Shown here piece by piece: positions 22,025-34,601 of a stretch of DNA of 64,000 nt (the first letter of the stretch is position 1; the number at the start of each line of letters is the position of its first letter). The notes beneath the pieces are model-generated. The model saw only the letters and a program-made list of their open reading frames with translations, was not told the origin of the DNA and did no database searches. Source of the DNA: Simmondsia chinensis (Eukaryota > Streptophyta > Magnoliopsida > Caryophyllales > Simmondsiaceae); contig JAGTTD010000001.1 of NCBI GenBank assembly GCA_018398585.1, forward strand, positions 18,369,750-18,433,749, read 5' to 3'. A program made the translations under genes and the position numbers.

Positions 22025-24280
22025 TGTTGGGAAAAACATATGAATTTTGTTATAAAAAAAATTCTGATGCCGACTATTGGGTTCACAGTTCTCAACTATG
22101 GTCACAACAATAGGCACCTATTAGAGCACTTAAAGTAGAAGACTCTTCTCTTAACTAAGCCCCCGGTCATAGAGTTACGCTTCGTGACACCTCACGTGCG
22201 AGAGTTCCCGTGAATAGGTTTATCTCTATAAACCTTTTTCCCTAATACCAATTGTTGGGATGAATTTCAAAAATTCTAACTAAAGTTTACGCAGTGGAAC
22301 GGATTTAGAATTCATAACTCTAAACCTATGGTCGATTTAAAATTCTTAAATTTAAATCTACTGACTTGTATTCATAATTTAAATCAACAGATCTAAATTC
22401 ATAATTTAGATTTGCATGCCTTTTACTCTAACACATTCATAACAATACATGAACTTAAACAGGTATAATAACGAATATTATAAATAAATAGAATAGTGGA
22501 ATCTAAAAGAAGAAGGAAAGAAAAGACATACCTGAAATTGCTCCAATAAAAAAACAGAAAGACAATAATATTCTTCAAAATCGAGACCCCGAGACCTTCT
22601 ACATAATGATCTCGAACTGCCTGGAGGGTGGGCTCCGAAAAATATTAAACTGTGGAAAGAAAAATTTCAACGAAAATTTTTCTCTCTAATTGGGTCTCCG
22701 AAACAATTCCAGAAACTCTAAAGAAATATTTCAACTTGAATGCCAAACCTCGGAATAAGCCCCTCTATTTATAGGAACAAAACGTAGTTTAAAACAAAAC
22801 TGAGAGAAAAATATTAAACTAAGCGAAAAAATCTAATTTTTCAATGTGGGATTGCCCAGTTTAAAATGTAACGCAGCGTATCGTGCAAAACGACACGTTT
22901 CGTACCCTATTCAAAATCACGCTTATTTTAATTAAAAGTGCACGCCACGTGTCACATTCCTATTTGTCCGTATAAGTTGACACGGTTGCCCACAATGGAC
23001 GTCGCACGCTGGTTGGTCTATTTCAGTTCAAGCGGATCGCAGCGCAATTTTTTTTTTTTTCTTTTTTGCTTTGTTTCCCGCATGTAAAAATCTATCTTAT
23101 GATTTTTAATTTTCCAAAATTATTTTATTTTATAATTTTTGATTTTATGCATCTCATGAATAATATTTGGCAAAATTAACTTACCCATCTTATAGATAAA
23201 TAATTCATCTCATGAATTCTTTAATATTTTTCGATGGCAATAAAAACAGAGGCTTGCATAGGGACCTCATGGACGATTTAAATCTAGCTCAAAATGGGTT
23301 AAATTAATCATCTCATGAAATAATTTAATTACCATTTAATCAGACTTAATTCTACTAAATAAATCTCGCTACACTCCGGACTTAAATTATTTATTTGATA
23401 TCTCCGTAATAGACTGTATTGATGACAGCAACCCCTCCACTAGATGTCCATGACAAAGGATAAATATAACCACTACCATTATCCTTCTCACAGCTTCTCC
23501 ATTAGTTACCGACTCGCCCTTCACTGAATAATTCATTTATACTTGAACACATTCACAGTATAAATTCCAAATGTCGAACACTTGGAATACTTTGGCCAAA
23601 GTTTCCAAACTACTCAAATATTTGCGAATCAACTAAGGGGACATCTGTATTTCATAAGAGACTGTAGATTCCCTATTGAATACCTGATCCTTGTCACACT
23701 TCACGCTGCTACCCAGTGTACATGGGATTTCAGTCATTCGTTTAGCCTTACTTATAGTACACCAAAGTAACTAACGCTCCATGCACAAGTCCAGAATACC
23801 CTCAGGATTTAGAGTTGTCATTCAAATAGTATAACGGGAATCACTCATCTTCGATAGTAGTCTAGAAATAAGTAACCCATATGGTCCAACTCAGTGTGTC
23901 AATCTTATTAAACACACTAACGTAACATTTTTGGATCTCCATCCACATGACCAAGACAAGTCATCGAAAGTGTCATGTTATAGTCTTAACATGCAAGTGG
24001 TCCAAACTTGTCTTCGACTACGAGTCTTTCAAACAGCAATCCATACCGTTTGTTCCAAGTCTATCTCTGACCTAGTCTCATAAACCACTTCGAACAAACA
24101 TGTAAATTGTAGTCTGAGGACTACACCCATCTCATAGATGTCTCCCAAAAGAAAATCACATGCAGTATAAATGCTCACATACACAAATTTAACTTGGAAA
24201 CGACTGGAACTTCAATTTTATTTATTAATTAAAAAAATATATTCAGAATAAATCTGGATTTCAGGACACTGTTCCTAACA
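22025..24280 (-). repeat. F 5' LTR
   Basis: It is 2,256 bp, TGTTGGGAAAAACATATG to CTGTTCCTAACA. ORFs in it (such as 23582-23770) are not supported as genes. Confidence 0.88.
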
Positions 24281-25657
24281 CATACAACTTTTTCACTTCG
24301 TCATCAAGCACAAATCAGGCGTGATGAACAAAGTGGCGGATGCACTAAGTTGATGAAACCTAGTCTTGGCACAGAGTAAAGTGGAAGTTACAGGGTTTGA
24401 GCCGTTGGCGGAATTGTACTGAGATGATCCCACCTTTGGTAACATTTTGCGAGAAGCACAATTGGGGTCTGTTCCCGAGTAGTCGGTTCATAGAGGTTTT
24501 TGTTCAAGGGAAATTTGCTTTGCATCCTGAACTCTAGTTGGCAACTTAAAATAATAGAGGAGAAGCATCACGTGGGGCACATGGGACAAAACGTTCAGGC
24601 TTATCACCGCTAACTACTATAGGCCTACCTTCCACAAAGACGTTGAGAGGTATGTTAAACATTGCGGCACTTGTCAAATCTCTAAGGGCGGGGTAACCAA
24701 CGCTGGGCTTTACTTGCCATTACCGACACTAAGTCAGCCATGGACGGATGTTAGCATGGATTTTGTGTTAGGCTTGCCAAGGATAACCGGCGGGGTTGAT
24801 TCAATCTTCATCGTTGTTGATCAATTTTCAAAGATGGCGCACTTCATTGGGTGCAAGAAGGCTGCAGACAACATTCATATTGCGGGTCTCGACTTCAGGG
24901 AAGTATACAGATTACATGGCTTGCAAGCTAGCAATGTGTCAGATGGGGATGTTCGATTTGTCAATCACTTTTGGAGGACTTTTTGGAGAATGGCGACTAC
25001 ATCACTCGCCATCAACACTATTGATCACCCCCAAAAGGATGGACAAACAGAGGTCACCAACCACTCATTGGGTAATCCCCTCCACTGCCTTGCTGCAGAA
25101 AACGCCAAGGGATGGGCAACGAAACTCCATCAAGCCGAATTCCCCTACAACAGCTCAGTACACAAGCGTACGGGGTTTACGCATTCCAAGTTGTATACGG
25201 TTTTGTTCCTCATTCCCCGATTGATCTAACACCAGTACCGGATTTGACACATCCACATGGGAAGGCGAAAGACTTTATCTCCTTTCTAAAGGATGTTCAT
25301 GAGCAGACCAAAACGCGATTACTAGAATCCACCACCAAATACAAGTTTGCTAGTGATAAGAAGAGAAGAGCAGTTCAGTTCCAAGTTCGTGACAAGGTTT
25401 GGGCCATCTTAACACACGAGAGGTTTCCAGCTTCGGAGTATAACAAGCTCACGGATCACAAGATTGGTGCATTGGCGGTCCTGGAGAAGATCAATGACAA
25501 CGCCTACCGTATTCAACTTCCACCAGGTAAGACGACCTCTGATGTCTTCAACATCAAACACCTCACTCCTTATTTTGGCGACAATGACACTATTGATCCT
25601 CAAATGAATTCAAGAGTGAAATCTCTCCCACCCAGGGAAGATGATGCAGTCGCTTAG
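24281..25657 (+). pseudogene. pol: C RNase H end, integrase and C-terminal domain, broken
   Basis: It resumes in RNase H at CATACAACTTTTTC and reaches MNKVADALS. The integrase zinc region at about 24550-24700 is degenerate. The ORF 24714-25229 has the catalytic core: MDFVLGLPR (first Asp), SDGDVRFVNHFWR (second Asp) and QKDGQTEV (Glu), with HPQ preserved. A frameshift leads to the C-terminal ORF 25112-25657 (VRDKVWAILTHERFPASEYN, INDNAYRIQLP), typical of CRM-type integrase tails. The stop at 25655-25657 lies about 16 bases inside the 3' LTR. Confidence 0.85.
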
Positions 25658-26047
25658 GCGTGGTGCCAAGATGATGTGTTGGCGGGACGAGAAGACTTGA
25701 CGTAGAATGGCTAGAGGCATGATTACAGCTAAGATTCTGGCCGAGATTTTAGGGACGGTTTAGCGAGTTTTTATTCATTTCCGATTTAGCTTTATCTTCT
25801 TAACTTATTTATTGCACATTTGAATTCATTTCTTTTGTCATCTCATCTATATAAATGAGAAATAGCTAAGAGTTATGAGCTAGCTAATTTTGACATAATT
25901 TTCAGATTACTTATTTCTCGTTTCCCGACCTGTGAGAAATAGAGTCTATCTATCCTCCTTGTAATTTTTTTATCAATTTAATAAAATTCAAAGGGAAGGC
26001 TATTGAACCTTCCCGTACCCCTATTTCCCATTTCACGCCTTGCATCA
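25642..26047 (+). repeat. C 3' LTR
   Basis: It is 406 bp, TGATGCAGTCGC to GCCTTGCATCA, with a TATATAAAT box at 25848-25856. It aligns with the rejoined 5' LTR (3441-3598 + 12359-12601). Confidence 0.87.
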
Positions 26048-26052
26048 AATTT

Positions 26053-27406
26053 TTTTCTAAAACGTACCGTGAGATGGACGTAGTCCAAGATGACATGTCA
26101 GGTTTAGTTTAAGTGGTCAATGAGATTGAACAATAGATAAACATAGATGAAACTAATGATATGTTGTCTAAGTATATTCCTAGTCAATAATAAATTTGGA
26201 CAACTTTTCTGATAAGATAATAATATAATACTTTTGATGACTTGTCTTGGTTATGTGAATAGGGATCCAAGAGTATCATGTTGCTGTTGTAAATAAGATT
26301 AGAACACTAAGTAGGACTATCTAAATTAGTTGTTTCTTTAACTGCTATCAAAAATAATTAATTCTGTATGACAACAACTCTAAATCTGGTAAATAGTCTC
26401 AACTTGTGCATGGATTGGTCGTTACTTTGATGTGCCAAAAGGATTAGTCAAAGTGCGCTGGCTTGAATCTTACATACGTTGGGTAACAGCATGAAGTGTG
26501 GCCAGAATAATTATTTTACGTGGAATCTATAATCTCTAACGAGACAAAGATGTCCTCTTAGTTGATTCGCAAGTATACAAATATATTCTAGAATCTTTGG
26601 CCGAAATATTCCATATGTTTGACATTTGGAGTTAATACAAAAATTGTTTCTATATTATTGAACAATTTGAGAAGGACGAGTCAGGAACTACAGCGAGAGA
26701 TGTGAGAAAAGTAACTATAGTAGTTAAAGTTACTTTTGCTCACAAATATCTAATAGAGGGGTTAATTGTCGTGGTAATAGTTATTTTGGAAATTCTTGAG
26801 TGAATATATTTAATTATAGAGTGCAACAAAACTTATTTATTGGAATTAAGTTTTACTAAATAGTAATCAATTGTTATCATGACATGATAAATAGATTTGA
26901 CTCACTTGAGCTAGAATTAGATTGTTCCTGAGTTTCCATTAGAAGCCTCAACTTAAGCACTGTTTGAAAATATTTAAAATTAACTCATGAAATGAATTAT
27001 TTATTCATACTCTTTGAAAACATTTTAAATTAACTCATGAGATGAAAAAAATAATTTTGGTAAATGTAATTAATGAAATGAATTAATTAATTTTACCAAA
27101 TAATATTCATAAAATGAATTTGGACATATAAGAATTTAAACAAAAAGGGGAAAAAATTGCATACACTGGTCATAATCCGCATATAACGTATTTGGCTAAT
27201 CTGCTATTGCCACCTGGCAGCCTTGATGCAGGCACTGCTGGGCTGGCACTGATGCTATCCGTGTCTAATGGCCTTGGCAATGATTTGATGACACGTGTCA
27301 AGCGGTTTAGCCCATTTAAGCGGGTTTTGCCTTGAGTTTAATTAAGTTTAGGGTTTTGAAGCCTGATTTTCTCTCATGACAAAAATCGTAAAATTATCAT
27401 GGGATA
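26053..27406 (+). repeat. D 5' LTR, segment 2
   Basis: It resumes with TTTTCTAAAACGTACCGTGAGATGGACGT, matching 54853 onward of the D 3' LTR, and runs to GGGATA at 27406, where the Helitron inserted between A and T. Confidence 0.85.
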
Positions 27407-28090
27407 TCTATACTATATACTTATTGTGAAGTTGTCCCCCCCCCTAAAAAACGTCCAAATGCCCAGTTCTTTTTTTTTAGATTTTTTTCTTTTTTTTTAA
27501 ATACTCCCTTAACCTAATCCCTTTTTCTTATTTTGTTTTTTTCCTTTTTTCTTAATTTGCTTTTTTTGTATTGATTTGTAGATTAAACAACAATAATTAA
27601 TCTAAAAGTAGTACAACTATATCTCAACGTATCAAAGGAATAACAATGGGACATGTATGATTATCTATACTTATTTTCTTTTATAATATTGCACACAATG
27701 CCTCCCGTATCTCATATATTAAGAGTAGAATTTTGAATATTTTCTTGGTTTCTATACTATATACTTATTGTGAAGTTGTCCCCCCCTTAAAAAACATCCA
27801 AATGCCCAATTCTTTTATTTTAGATTTTTCCTTTTTTTTTAAATGCTCCCTTAACCCTAATCCCTTTTTCTTATTTTGTTTTTTTCCTTTTTTCTTATTT
27901 TTCTTTTTTTGTATTGATTTGTAGATTAAACAACAACAATTAATCTAAAAGTAGTACAACTATATCTCAACGTATCAAAGGAATAACAATGGGACAGGTA
28001 TGATTATCTATACTTATTTTCTTTTATAATATTGCACACAATGCCTCCGGTATCTCATATATTAAGAGTAGGATTTTGAACATTTTCTTG
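27407..28090. repeat. Tandem duplication of the Helitron 5' end (344-bp unit)
   Basis: Unit 1 is 27407-27750. Unit 2 starts at 27751 with the same TCTATACTATATACTT terminus and runs to about 28090. A partial third copy (ATGATTATCTATACTTATT onward) lies at about 28157-28300. Confidence 0.85.
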
Positions 28091-28927
28091 GTTATAAATA
28101 GCACGAAAATAATGTACATCTTTATATGGTGAACTTAGGGATGACAATAGGACGGGTATGATTATCTATACTTATTTTCTTTTATAATATAGCCCACAAT
28201 GCCTTCGGTATCTCATGTATTAAGACTAAAATTTTGAACATTTTCTTGGTTATAAATAGCACGAAAATAATGTATATCTTTATATGGTGAACTTAAAGGG
28301 TATTGAGTCAATTTCAATGAGAAAACTATTAGTATACCGTAAAAGTCTTAAATAAAATATGACTAATGTATTTCCTTTTTTAAGTCTTCAATAGGAAATT
28401 TATTTTCCCTTTTTTCTTTTGCCGATTATTTTTCTTTATGAATTAAATACAGAAAGTCTTAAATTAAAATTTTATTTATTTTATTTATTTTTAGTTCGTG
28501 TTATTTAATAAAAAATTGTACAATATAATAGGGTGACAAAATTATTTTATTAATTTTTCTTCAAAAACCAAAAATAAGGAAAAAAAAGGGAGATAAAAAG
28601 GGTATTTAAGAGTAGAATTGAAAAAAGAAAAATAAAAAAAAGGAAAAAAATATAAGAAAGTATTAAAAAAAATATCCAATATAATTTTTGATTGAAAAAT
28701 ATAAAGTAAACCATATTTTAAACTCTTCTAGAGGCCTTTTCTTAACCTAAGATTCAAATCTTCCTAAATTGCCCACGATGCCTCCGATATCTCATATGCC
28801 CACGATGCCCACGATGTTCGCCAACCACAATTACACGTAAATCTCTCCATATTTTAACATTTTACTCGATATTTTGAGTACACCAGGCAAAGTCATAATA
28901 TATTAATTTTGTTATAGTACAAATATC

Positions 28928-29133
28928 ATAAAGACCTTTCAAATTATACCATTAATCAAAATCAAAGTGACCCTAAACTCATTTATATGAAATACTACAA
29001 AGATATTGTGGTTGGCAAACATTGAAGATATATGAGATAACAAAATGCCATAAAGACCTTTCAAATTATACCATTAATCAAAATCAAAGTGACCCTGAAC
29101 TCATTTATATGAAATACTATAAAGATATTGTAT
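28928..29133. repeat. Direct repeat inside the Helitron
   Basis: An ~85-base segment (CATAAAGACCTTTCAAATTA...) at about 28928-29013 recurs almost unchanged at 29049-29133, separated by about 35 bases. Confidence 0.8.
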
Positions 29134-30090
29134 ACCTTTCAAATTATTTGTGTGTACCCTTACTTGCCTCATTACCTGTGGGTATCTATTACCTACCCCG
29201 TACCTCTTTAATGTACGTATAAAATGGTTATCTATACCCGCGCCTATTAGGTGGAGCCCATTGCCATCCCAATATTTCTTACTCACAAAATTACCAACCA
29301 CCAACTTTTCTATCAAAATAAACCAGAGTGTTATACTACGCCAAATGTATATTTGTGCATAAAGCAGTAAATTTTTTTTTTAAGACTTTTCTTATGTAAT
29401 CCAAGAATAGAGCGCGGGTTAGACCTCCGACAAACCAAAAAAAAAAAAAATAGATTTTTCGTATTTAGTCCACGAAGTGCGACATTTCGCTTCGCATTAC
29501 ACAACAAAACTAAGGTACGAAAAGACTTCATTCATTAAAGTTCCAAAAATTAAAAGGAAAACATATTTTTAATTTAAGACTTTCCGTATTTAACCTATAA
29601 AAAATAGAAAGGGTTCTAAAAAAAAAGGCCTCCGATGACCGAATATAATAAAGGAAATATTAAGCCAATATATTATTATCTTAATACTTCTCTTATATAA
29701 TCCGAGAATAGGATACTGATTACACCTCCAACAATTTCGAATTAAGACTTTTCATATTTTGTCCATAAGAAAAAATCAAGTATACCTCCCATAATAAAAA
29801 ATAGAAAAATAATGCATTCTTAATTTAAGACTTTCTATGTTTAATCCATAAAAAAAATAAATCGGTAAAAGAAAAAAAATTCAAGTCCCCTTTAAAGACT
29901 TCAAATGGAAAATATAGTTTGTCTTATTTTTTACTGAAAACTATTTCGGTTATTACTATGAGAATTATATAAATTAAACAACATTATGGACAGCTGATCA
30001 CACAAGATCTTAATTCGATACAAAAAATCACAGATATAAAATACAGTGATCAATACATACTATCCGTGCATCGCACGAGAACGAAAGTAG

Positions 30091-30544
30091 TTCTAAATTA
30101 TTGTTTAGCATATTTCTCTCATAACTTGTTTTTCGAAAAGATTAAAGAAAAATTTTTGTTAAAAAATTTTTTCTAAAATAAATATTTTTGAGAGCGCACA
30201 CTTCTAGCGCTAGAAAAGATCATTAACCTTGGGGTATCAAGATATTCTTCTTTTAATTTTAGATCTTCGAGTCGGAGTTTGGATTCTCACTTCAGGTCTA
30301 AATTAAGTATTTGATACTTTATTTGTTTTCCTTTATTTCATTTGTTTTACATACTATGTTTATACATGTTTTATTAGATTTTTTTGTTTGTCATACTATG
30401 GATCTATTAGAGTAAGATTTATATCTGATTAAATTGTTTAATTAGGTCAGGGCTTCATATTTAAAATCAAGAATTTTAAATTAGTATTTCGCTGCACCTG
30501 CTCAAGCCAATCTAGGAAAATTTTTTAAAATATGTTACTAACTA
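30091..30544 (+). repeat. D 5' LTR, segment 3
   Basis: It matches the last part of the D 3' LTR (ATTGTTTAGCATAT..., GTCATACTATGGATCTATTAGA) and ends near ATGTTACTAACTA before the primer site. Confidence 0.82.
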
Positions 30545-30545
30545 T

Positions 30546-30557
30546 TGGTATTAGAGC
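30546..30557 (+). other. D primer-binding site
   Basis: TGGTATTAGAGC has one mismatch to the initiator-Met primer site. Confidence 0.8.
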
Positions 30558-32450
30558 CAACTCTAAATACATTCATGATACTCATTAAAAACGATAGGTT
30601 TGAAAAAACTGGAGTATGTAGAACAACGAAACAATGAAATTTAGAATTTTATTAAAGGAAAAGGGTAACTCTAAAGGTTATTTTTAAAGAGATAAATAAC
30701 AAGAACGAAGGTTCGTTGAAGTTTTAAATTATTTAAAAGTTTATATAAGTCGTGATTCTAACGAGATTAGATTTTCAAAGAATTGAACTATTTATATTAT
30801 CAAAGCTAATGAGATTAAATTCTAAACCAAGGTATGAAATATTCAATTGTTGAATATTTTAAGATAATCAAATATAAAGAATATCTAATAGGATAAGATG
30901 TTCAACTTACAATCTAATGAGATTAAGATCGAATTTAATTAATTATTTATTTAAGTATTAATAAATAAATAAAAAGAGAAAGTGCTGCCCAGTACCACAA
31001 GTGACTTTTCTTTTAAATTTAAAATAATTAATTAATCAATTAGGATGAGATTCTAATTAAGATTATACAGTAATTTTTTCTAAAAGTGTTTAGAAAAATT
31101 ATTTAATTGTTCCAACCTTTAGGCCTTAAGTGTTGTTATTCAAATTGTTTGATAACATGACATTGGTTAAACTTTGTTCACATATCTGATATTATTTAAA
31201 TGAGTTGAATATTATGTATAAAGTGAATAAAGTTAGAAGGCCATGTAAATATGCAATGTCATGAAATATTTGATTTCAATGAGTGCGAGAATTATTTCAA
31301 GTAGATCTAATATAATTAGATAATTCAATAGTTGAATTATTTGAAAGAAAAATTATCATAATGTTTCTAATGAGATTAGATTACTTAGGTTGGATAATGA
31401 AAAGAACCTAACATGATTATGGTTTTATTTGATAGTTAAATAAAATTTAGAATATGATTCTAATTATTGATTATGAGATAATCAAATTTAAAAGAATGAT
31501 TTGCGATTTAAAATTTCCAGTGGGAGAAAGCATCAAGACTTGATTCCTTAAAGTCTTCATTGCCAGTTTAATAGTATAAGTGGGTAGGCGCTACTGCCCG
31601 AGGAGGGCGTTTGTTCGCCGAATACAAGTTGGACTTGCCTATGATAGATAGAGGTATGACAAAGCAAATACGGCCACGCTGACTTAGAGTATCTTGTTTA
31701 CTTGCACTAATTAATGTCTAGATAATGGTATAAACTAGACTAGAATAGTATGATAGTCTCTTAAGGAGCATTGTGATACTGTCTTAGAGACCAAGGAAGA
31801 AATAGTGAGTTAAATATATTTAGGAAACATATTAATTGAGAGTAGTTCTCACTTGACTAATTACTTGTTGCCATCTTTCCCATAGTAATAGATAGATTTG
31901 TTAGCTCATTATTGCACACGCGTACAGAATGGTTTGGTGGATTCCACGCTTTGTTTGTTTGCTAAAATTACTAAAAGGTTCACAAGACTTAAAATATCAA
32001 ATGGGAGTGAGCCTCTAAGTGAATGCTTATGGCCTGCATTATTGGTCTAAGAGTATAGTGGGTTGCATTACACTTCTTTTAGGATGTACTGAAGTCCAAG
32101 CAATCGAGTACGGCCACGCCGACGTGGAGTATATCAAAACCTTGTGTCGATGTTTAGGTAATGGTGTACTCTTGACTATGGTCTACATTAGCCTCCCTAA
32201 AGAGCTCTATTGTTTGACCTTAGACGATGAGGGAAAAGTGGTATGTTAAATATGTTTAGTAAAAGATTTACAAGAAACCATGTATTGAGAAATGTTCTCA
32301 CCCTTCTGATATCTCAACTCAGCCTCGTCGACGGTGAATTTTGGTAATTCGATTGGGTCACCGTGGCATACATGTAAATGTCAGATTGTGAACTCCAAAC
32401 ATTGACTGTTTGCTAAAAGTAAAAAAAGTACTCTGGTATGTTATATGACT
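30558..32450 (+). other. D 5' leader, with a duplicated structured module
   Basis: There is no coding sequence; the ORF at 32019-32249 is incidental. GAG-loop stems occur here (for example TGATTAT-GAG-ATAATCA at 31468-31484). A ~450-base module is present twice, at about 31500-31960 and 31990-32420, each containing a 'GTGGGAG...AATACGGCCACGC...' order and an AGTTCTCAC-type end. G and F have a single copy. Confidence 0.65.
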
Positions 32451-32559
32451 TATTTTACAGTTTTTTATTTCAGACTGGTTGGTAATTTATGCATTGTGAT
32501 CAATATTGGTTTGTCTTACTTGTTTGTTATGTTTTTTTTGCTATGATAGCATATGTTTT

Positions 32560-34601
32560 AGAACTTGTAGAGCACTAGGAGATTCTAAGGGTTCTCTGGA
32601 TTGCTGCTAGTAGATCTACTAAGCTGAAAAGAACATTTAGAACATTAGACTAGACCAAAGGTTAGTCAGTGGCAAGATTCGAACGTTAGATGTCAAATAC
32701 TTGAAAGTTCAACTATAATGGATATAATCAGATACTTAGTAGGATGAGAACAGTTTATGAGAAAGACAATAGACACAAGCTTGAGGCAAGAAAGTTCAAT
32801 TCAAGAGTGTGTCATGTGATGATGGCTTATGTAATTGAACTGAAATTCTTGATGTAAATATTGATAGCCAATATCAATAGGAAATGATCCTGACTTGCCC
32901 TTCAAGGTCATTCAATCAGTTTAGACTGGATACGTTGAGTAATAGAGATTGTTCAATTTCTAAACTGATGAAAGTACAGTTTGAGAGAAAGGATGTCATG
33001 ATAATTAAGGGAAGAGTCCACTTAGTGTAATCATCTATCTCAAAAATTAGAAACCTCAAGAGGATAAAATAAACCATGAGTCAAAATAATTTTGTCTCTT
33101 TTGTAAAAGTTGTGGACATTTGTTTTTAGAAGGAATTGCCTAGGTACTTTCATACTATTATTGGCAAGACCGAAAGCCTAAATGATAAGGTATACAATAT
33201 CCTGTCTCCTCTAGTTGTGACTTGTAGGTAATTCACTACTGTTCGTGTGAATGGGCTTTCAGTATGGGCACTAAGAGATAATAGTTTAAGTGAAGCAATG
33301 TAGTTTTGTATTTGAGTAACTATCTTAATGTAATTCAGAAATTTGATTCCTACTTACTATTTATTTTGAAATAGTTTTTTAGTTATTTTTCAGAAAAAAT
33401 AGACTGATAGTTAAGTAAATAAAGTGTCTATTACAAAGGGTACATTGGAAGATAGTTGGCTTATTTTAATCAAAACTACGTATGGCAATTTATTAGTTGA
33501 ATATAAGCTAAGCTGTGTAACCATATAAAGGAAGAATTTCTAGAAACCATAGAACTTTTAAGTGGCACTTAATCTTAGGTCATATTAATCTAGTATGATT
33601 AAAAAACTGGTTTGATATGTCTTATGCGATCATTAAGTACTAAAATGATAACTAGTGTGTGAATCATTTTCGAATTAATCGTGATTGAAAGAGCCTTTAA
33701 GACTAAAGGCAGTAGAACCACTAAGCTGCTAGGACTTGTTCATTAAATGTTTATGGACTGCTAAAAGTTCAAGTGAGCGGAAGCGATGAGCATTTCATAA
33801 AATGTTTATGAATGACTACTTGGTACATTTATAAATGGATACACCTATGAAAACTGAAGTCTTGAATCTTTTGAAAAGTTCAAAGAACTAAAGACTAAGG
33901 TGGGATCAGTTAGGTAATTATATCAAGTCACTGTGATTAGATTGAAGTGGTTGATTTTAGGCGAATTCTTATTTTTCCATACTTAAGAGTTGTAGAAAGG
34001 ATCAATAATGTTTTATAGAATATGGTAAGATTCATATGATGAGTCACATATACATATCAAAAAGTTTGTAAGGTAAGAGGCTTTAGAAAGTGCTCTAAGA
34101 GTACAGTAGATAGCTTGTGTTGGATAGATTGACAGTATGAGATCTGTGTCTCAATAGCATGATACAACTTATAGTGTAGATGATGTATTAGATACATTTT
34201 CAACCAAGCTATTGTCACACTAAGTACATGAGAGCTTTGATATAGTGAGAGGATGGTCAGCGTCACCTGATGAATTCATGTCTTCAGTCTTAACGATTAA
34301 GAATGATGATGAATCGGATTCTTTAGACTACAATGAAACATTTAAGTATAAAGATGCAGACCAATGGGTCGGGTCAATAAAAGTTAAGTTAAAGTAATTG
34401 TCTTTTAACTAAGTCTGGGAACTTATAGATGCGTCGAAAGGTATTAAATCCATTAGATTGAATCAAAATGGATCTACAAGAATTTAGAGTTCATTGAACG
34501 AGAAGGTAAAGACCTTCAAGGCTAGATTAATAGCAATAGGTTATACCCTAATGGAAGAAATTGTCTTTGACGAAACCTTCGAGCCAGATGTCATACTTAA
34601 G
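32560..34601 (+). pseudogene. D gag-pol relic (gag, pre-integrase, integrase, RT start)
   Basis: It has no long ORF, but copia segments can be followed in shifting frames: a gag core around 32700-33100 (codons like VMMAYVIEL), a zinc-knuckle/protease trace at about 33100-33300, a pre-integrase His region at about 33540-33620, integrase to about 34060, then an RT start with DADQWV at about 34355, KVKTFKARLIAIGY and VFDETFEPDVILK. It ends at 34601, where G inserted in the codons after VILK. Many stops and indels show this is old. Unlike F and G it keeps gag-core sequence. Confidence 0.65.

Larger units (their letters stand above)
15597..24280 (-). mobile_element. Element F: Angela-like copia, gag- and RT-deleted
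   Basis: The LTRs are 15597-17835 (3') and 22025-24280 (5'), about 2.24 kb each, TGTTGGGAAAA...TTCCTAACA on the plus strand. The antisense PPT (ATCTCCCACTTG) follows the left LTR and an antisense primer site (22011-22022) precedes the right LTR, giving minus orientation. TSD is CACAC (15592-15596) / CATAC (24281-24285). The 4.2 kb interior holds a leader, a short gag remnant, protease/integrase remnants and RNase H traces. It has no gag core and no RT core, so it depended on others or was already dead. Confidence 0.88.
3441..26047 (+). mobile_element. Element C: CRM-like chromovirus (Ty3/gypsy), split by B and F
   Basis: The LTRs are 3441-3598 + 12359-12601 (401 bp after removing B) and 25642-26047 (406 bp). 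The primer site follows at 12604. gag, protease, RT and RNase H run from 12753 to 15596, then F interrupts, and integrase resumes at 24281. The gag motif (EFLDWLVAVEEILEF), the DSGSCENVIS protease and the pol ORF that ends inside the 3' LTR are features of the CRM clade as I know it. C sits in the D 5' LTR: host sequence runs up to GATTG at 3440 and resumes at TTTTCTAAA (26053), with a degenerate TSD of GATTG/AATTT. Many stops; dead. Confidence 0.8.
27407..30090 (+). mobile_element. Non-autonomous Helitron
   Basis: It starts TCTATACTATATAC right after an A and ends ...GAACGAAAGTAG right before a T, an AT target as Helitrons use. Removing it rejoins GGGATA-TTCTAAATTATTG, matching the intact D LTR (GGGATTTTTTGAATTATTG). 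A 5-bp-stem hairpin CGTGC-ATC-GCACG (30065-30077) lies 13 bases from the 3' end. The last four bases are GTAG instead of the usual CTRR. There is no Rep/helicase ORF; poly-T stretches give the small ORFs. The 2.7 kb interior is AT-rich with duplicated segments. Confidence 0.85.

Noticed and set aside
27733..27924. Phe-rich 63-codon ORF
   Set aside because: Translation of poly-T tracts within the non-autonomous Helitron.
32019..32249. 76-codon ORF in the D leader as a gene
   Set aside because: It lies in the shared untranslated leader module, and the frame is not open in the F or G copies.
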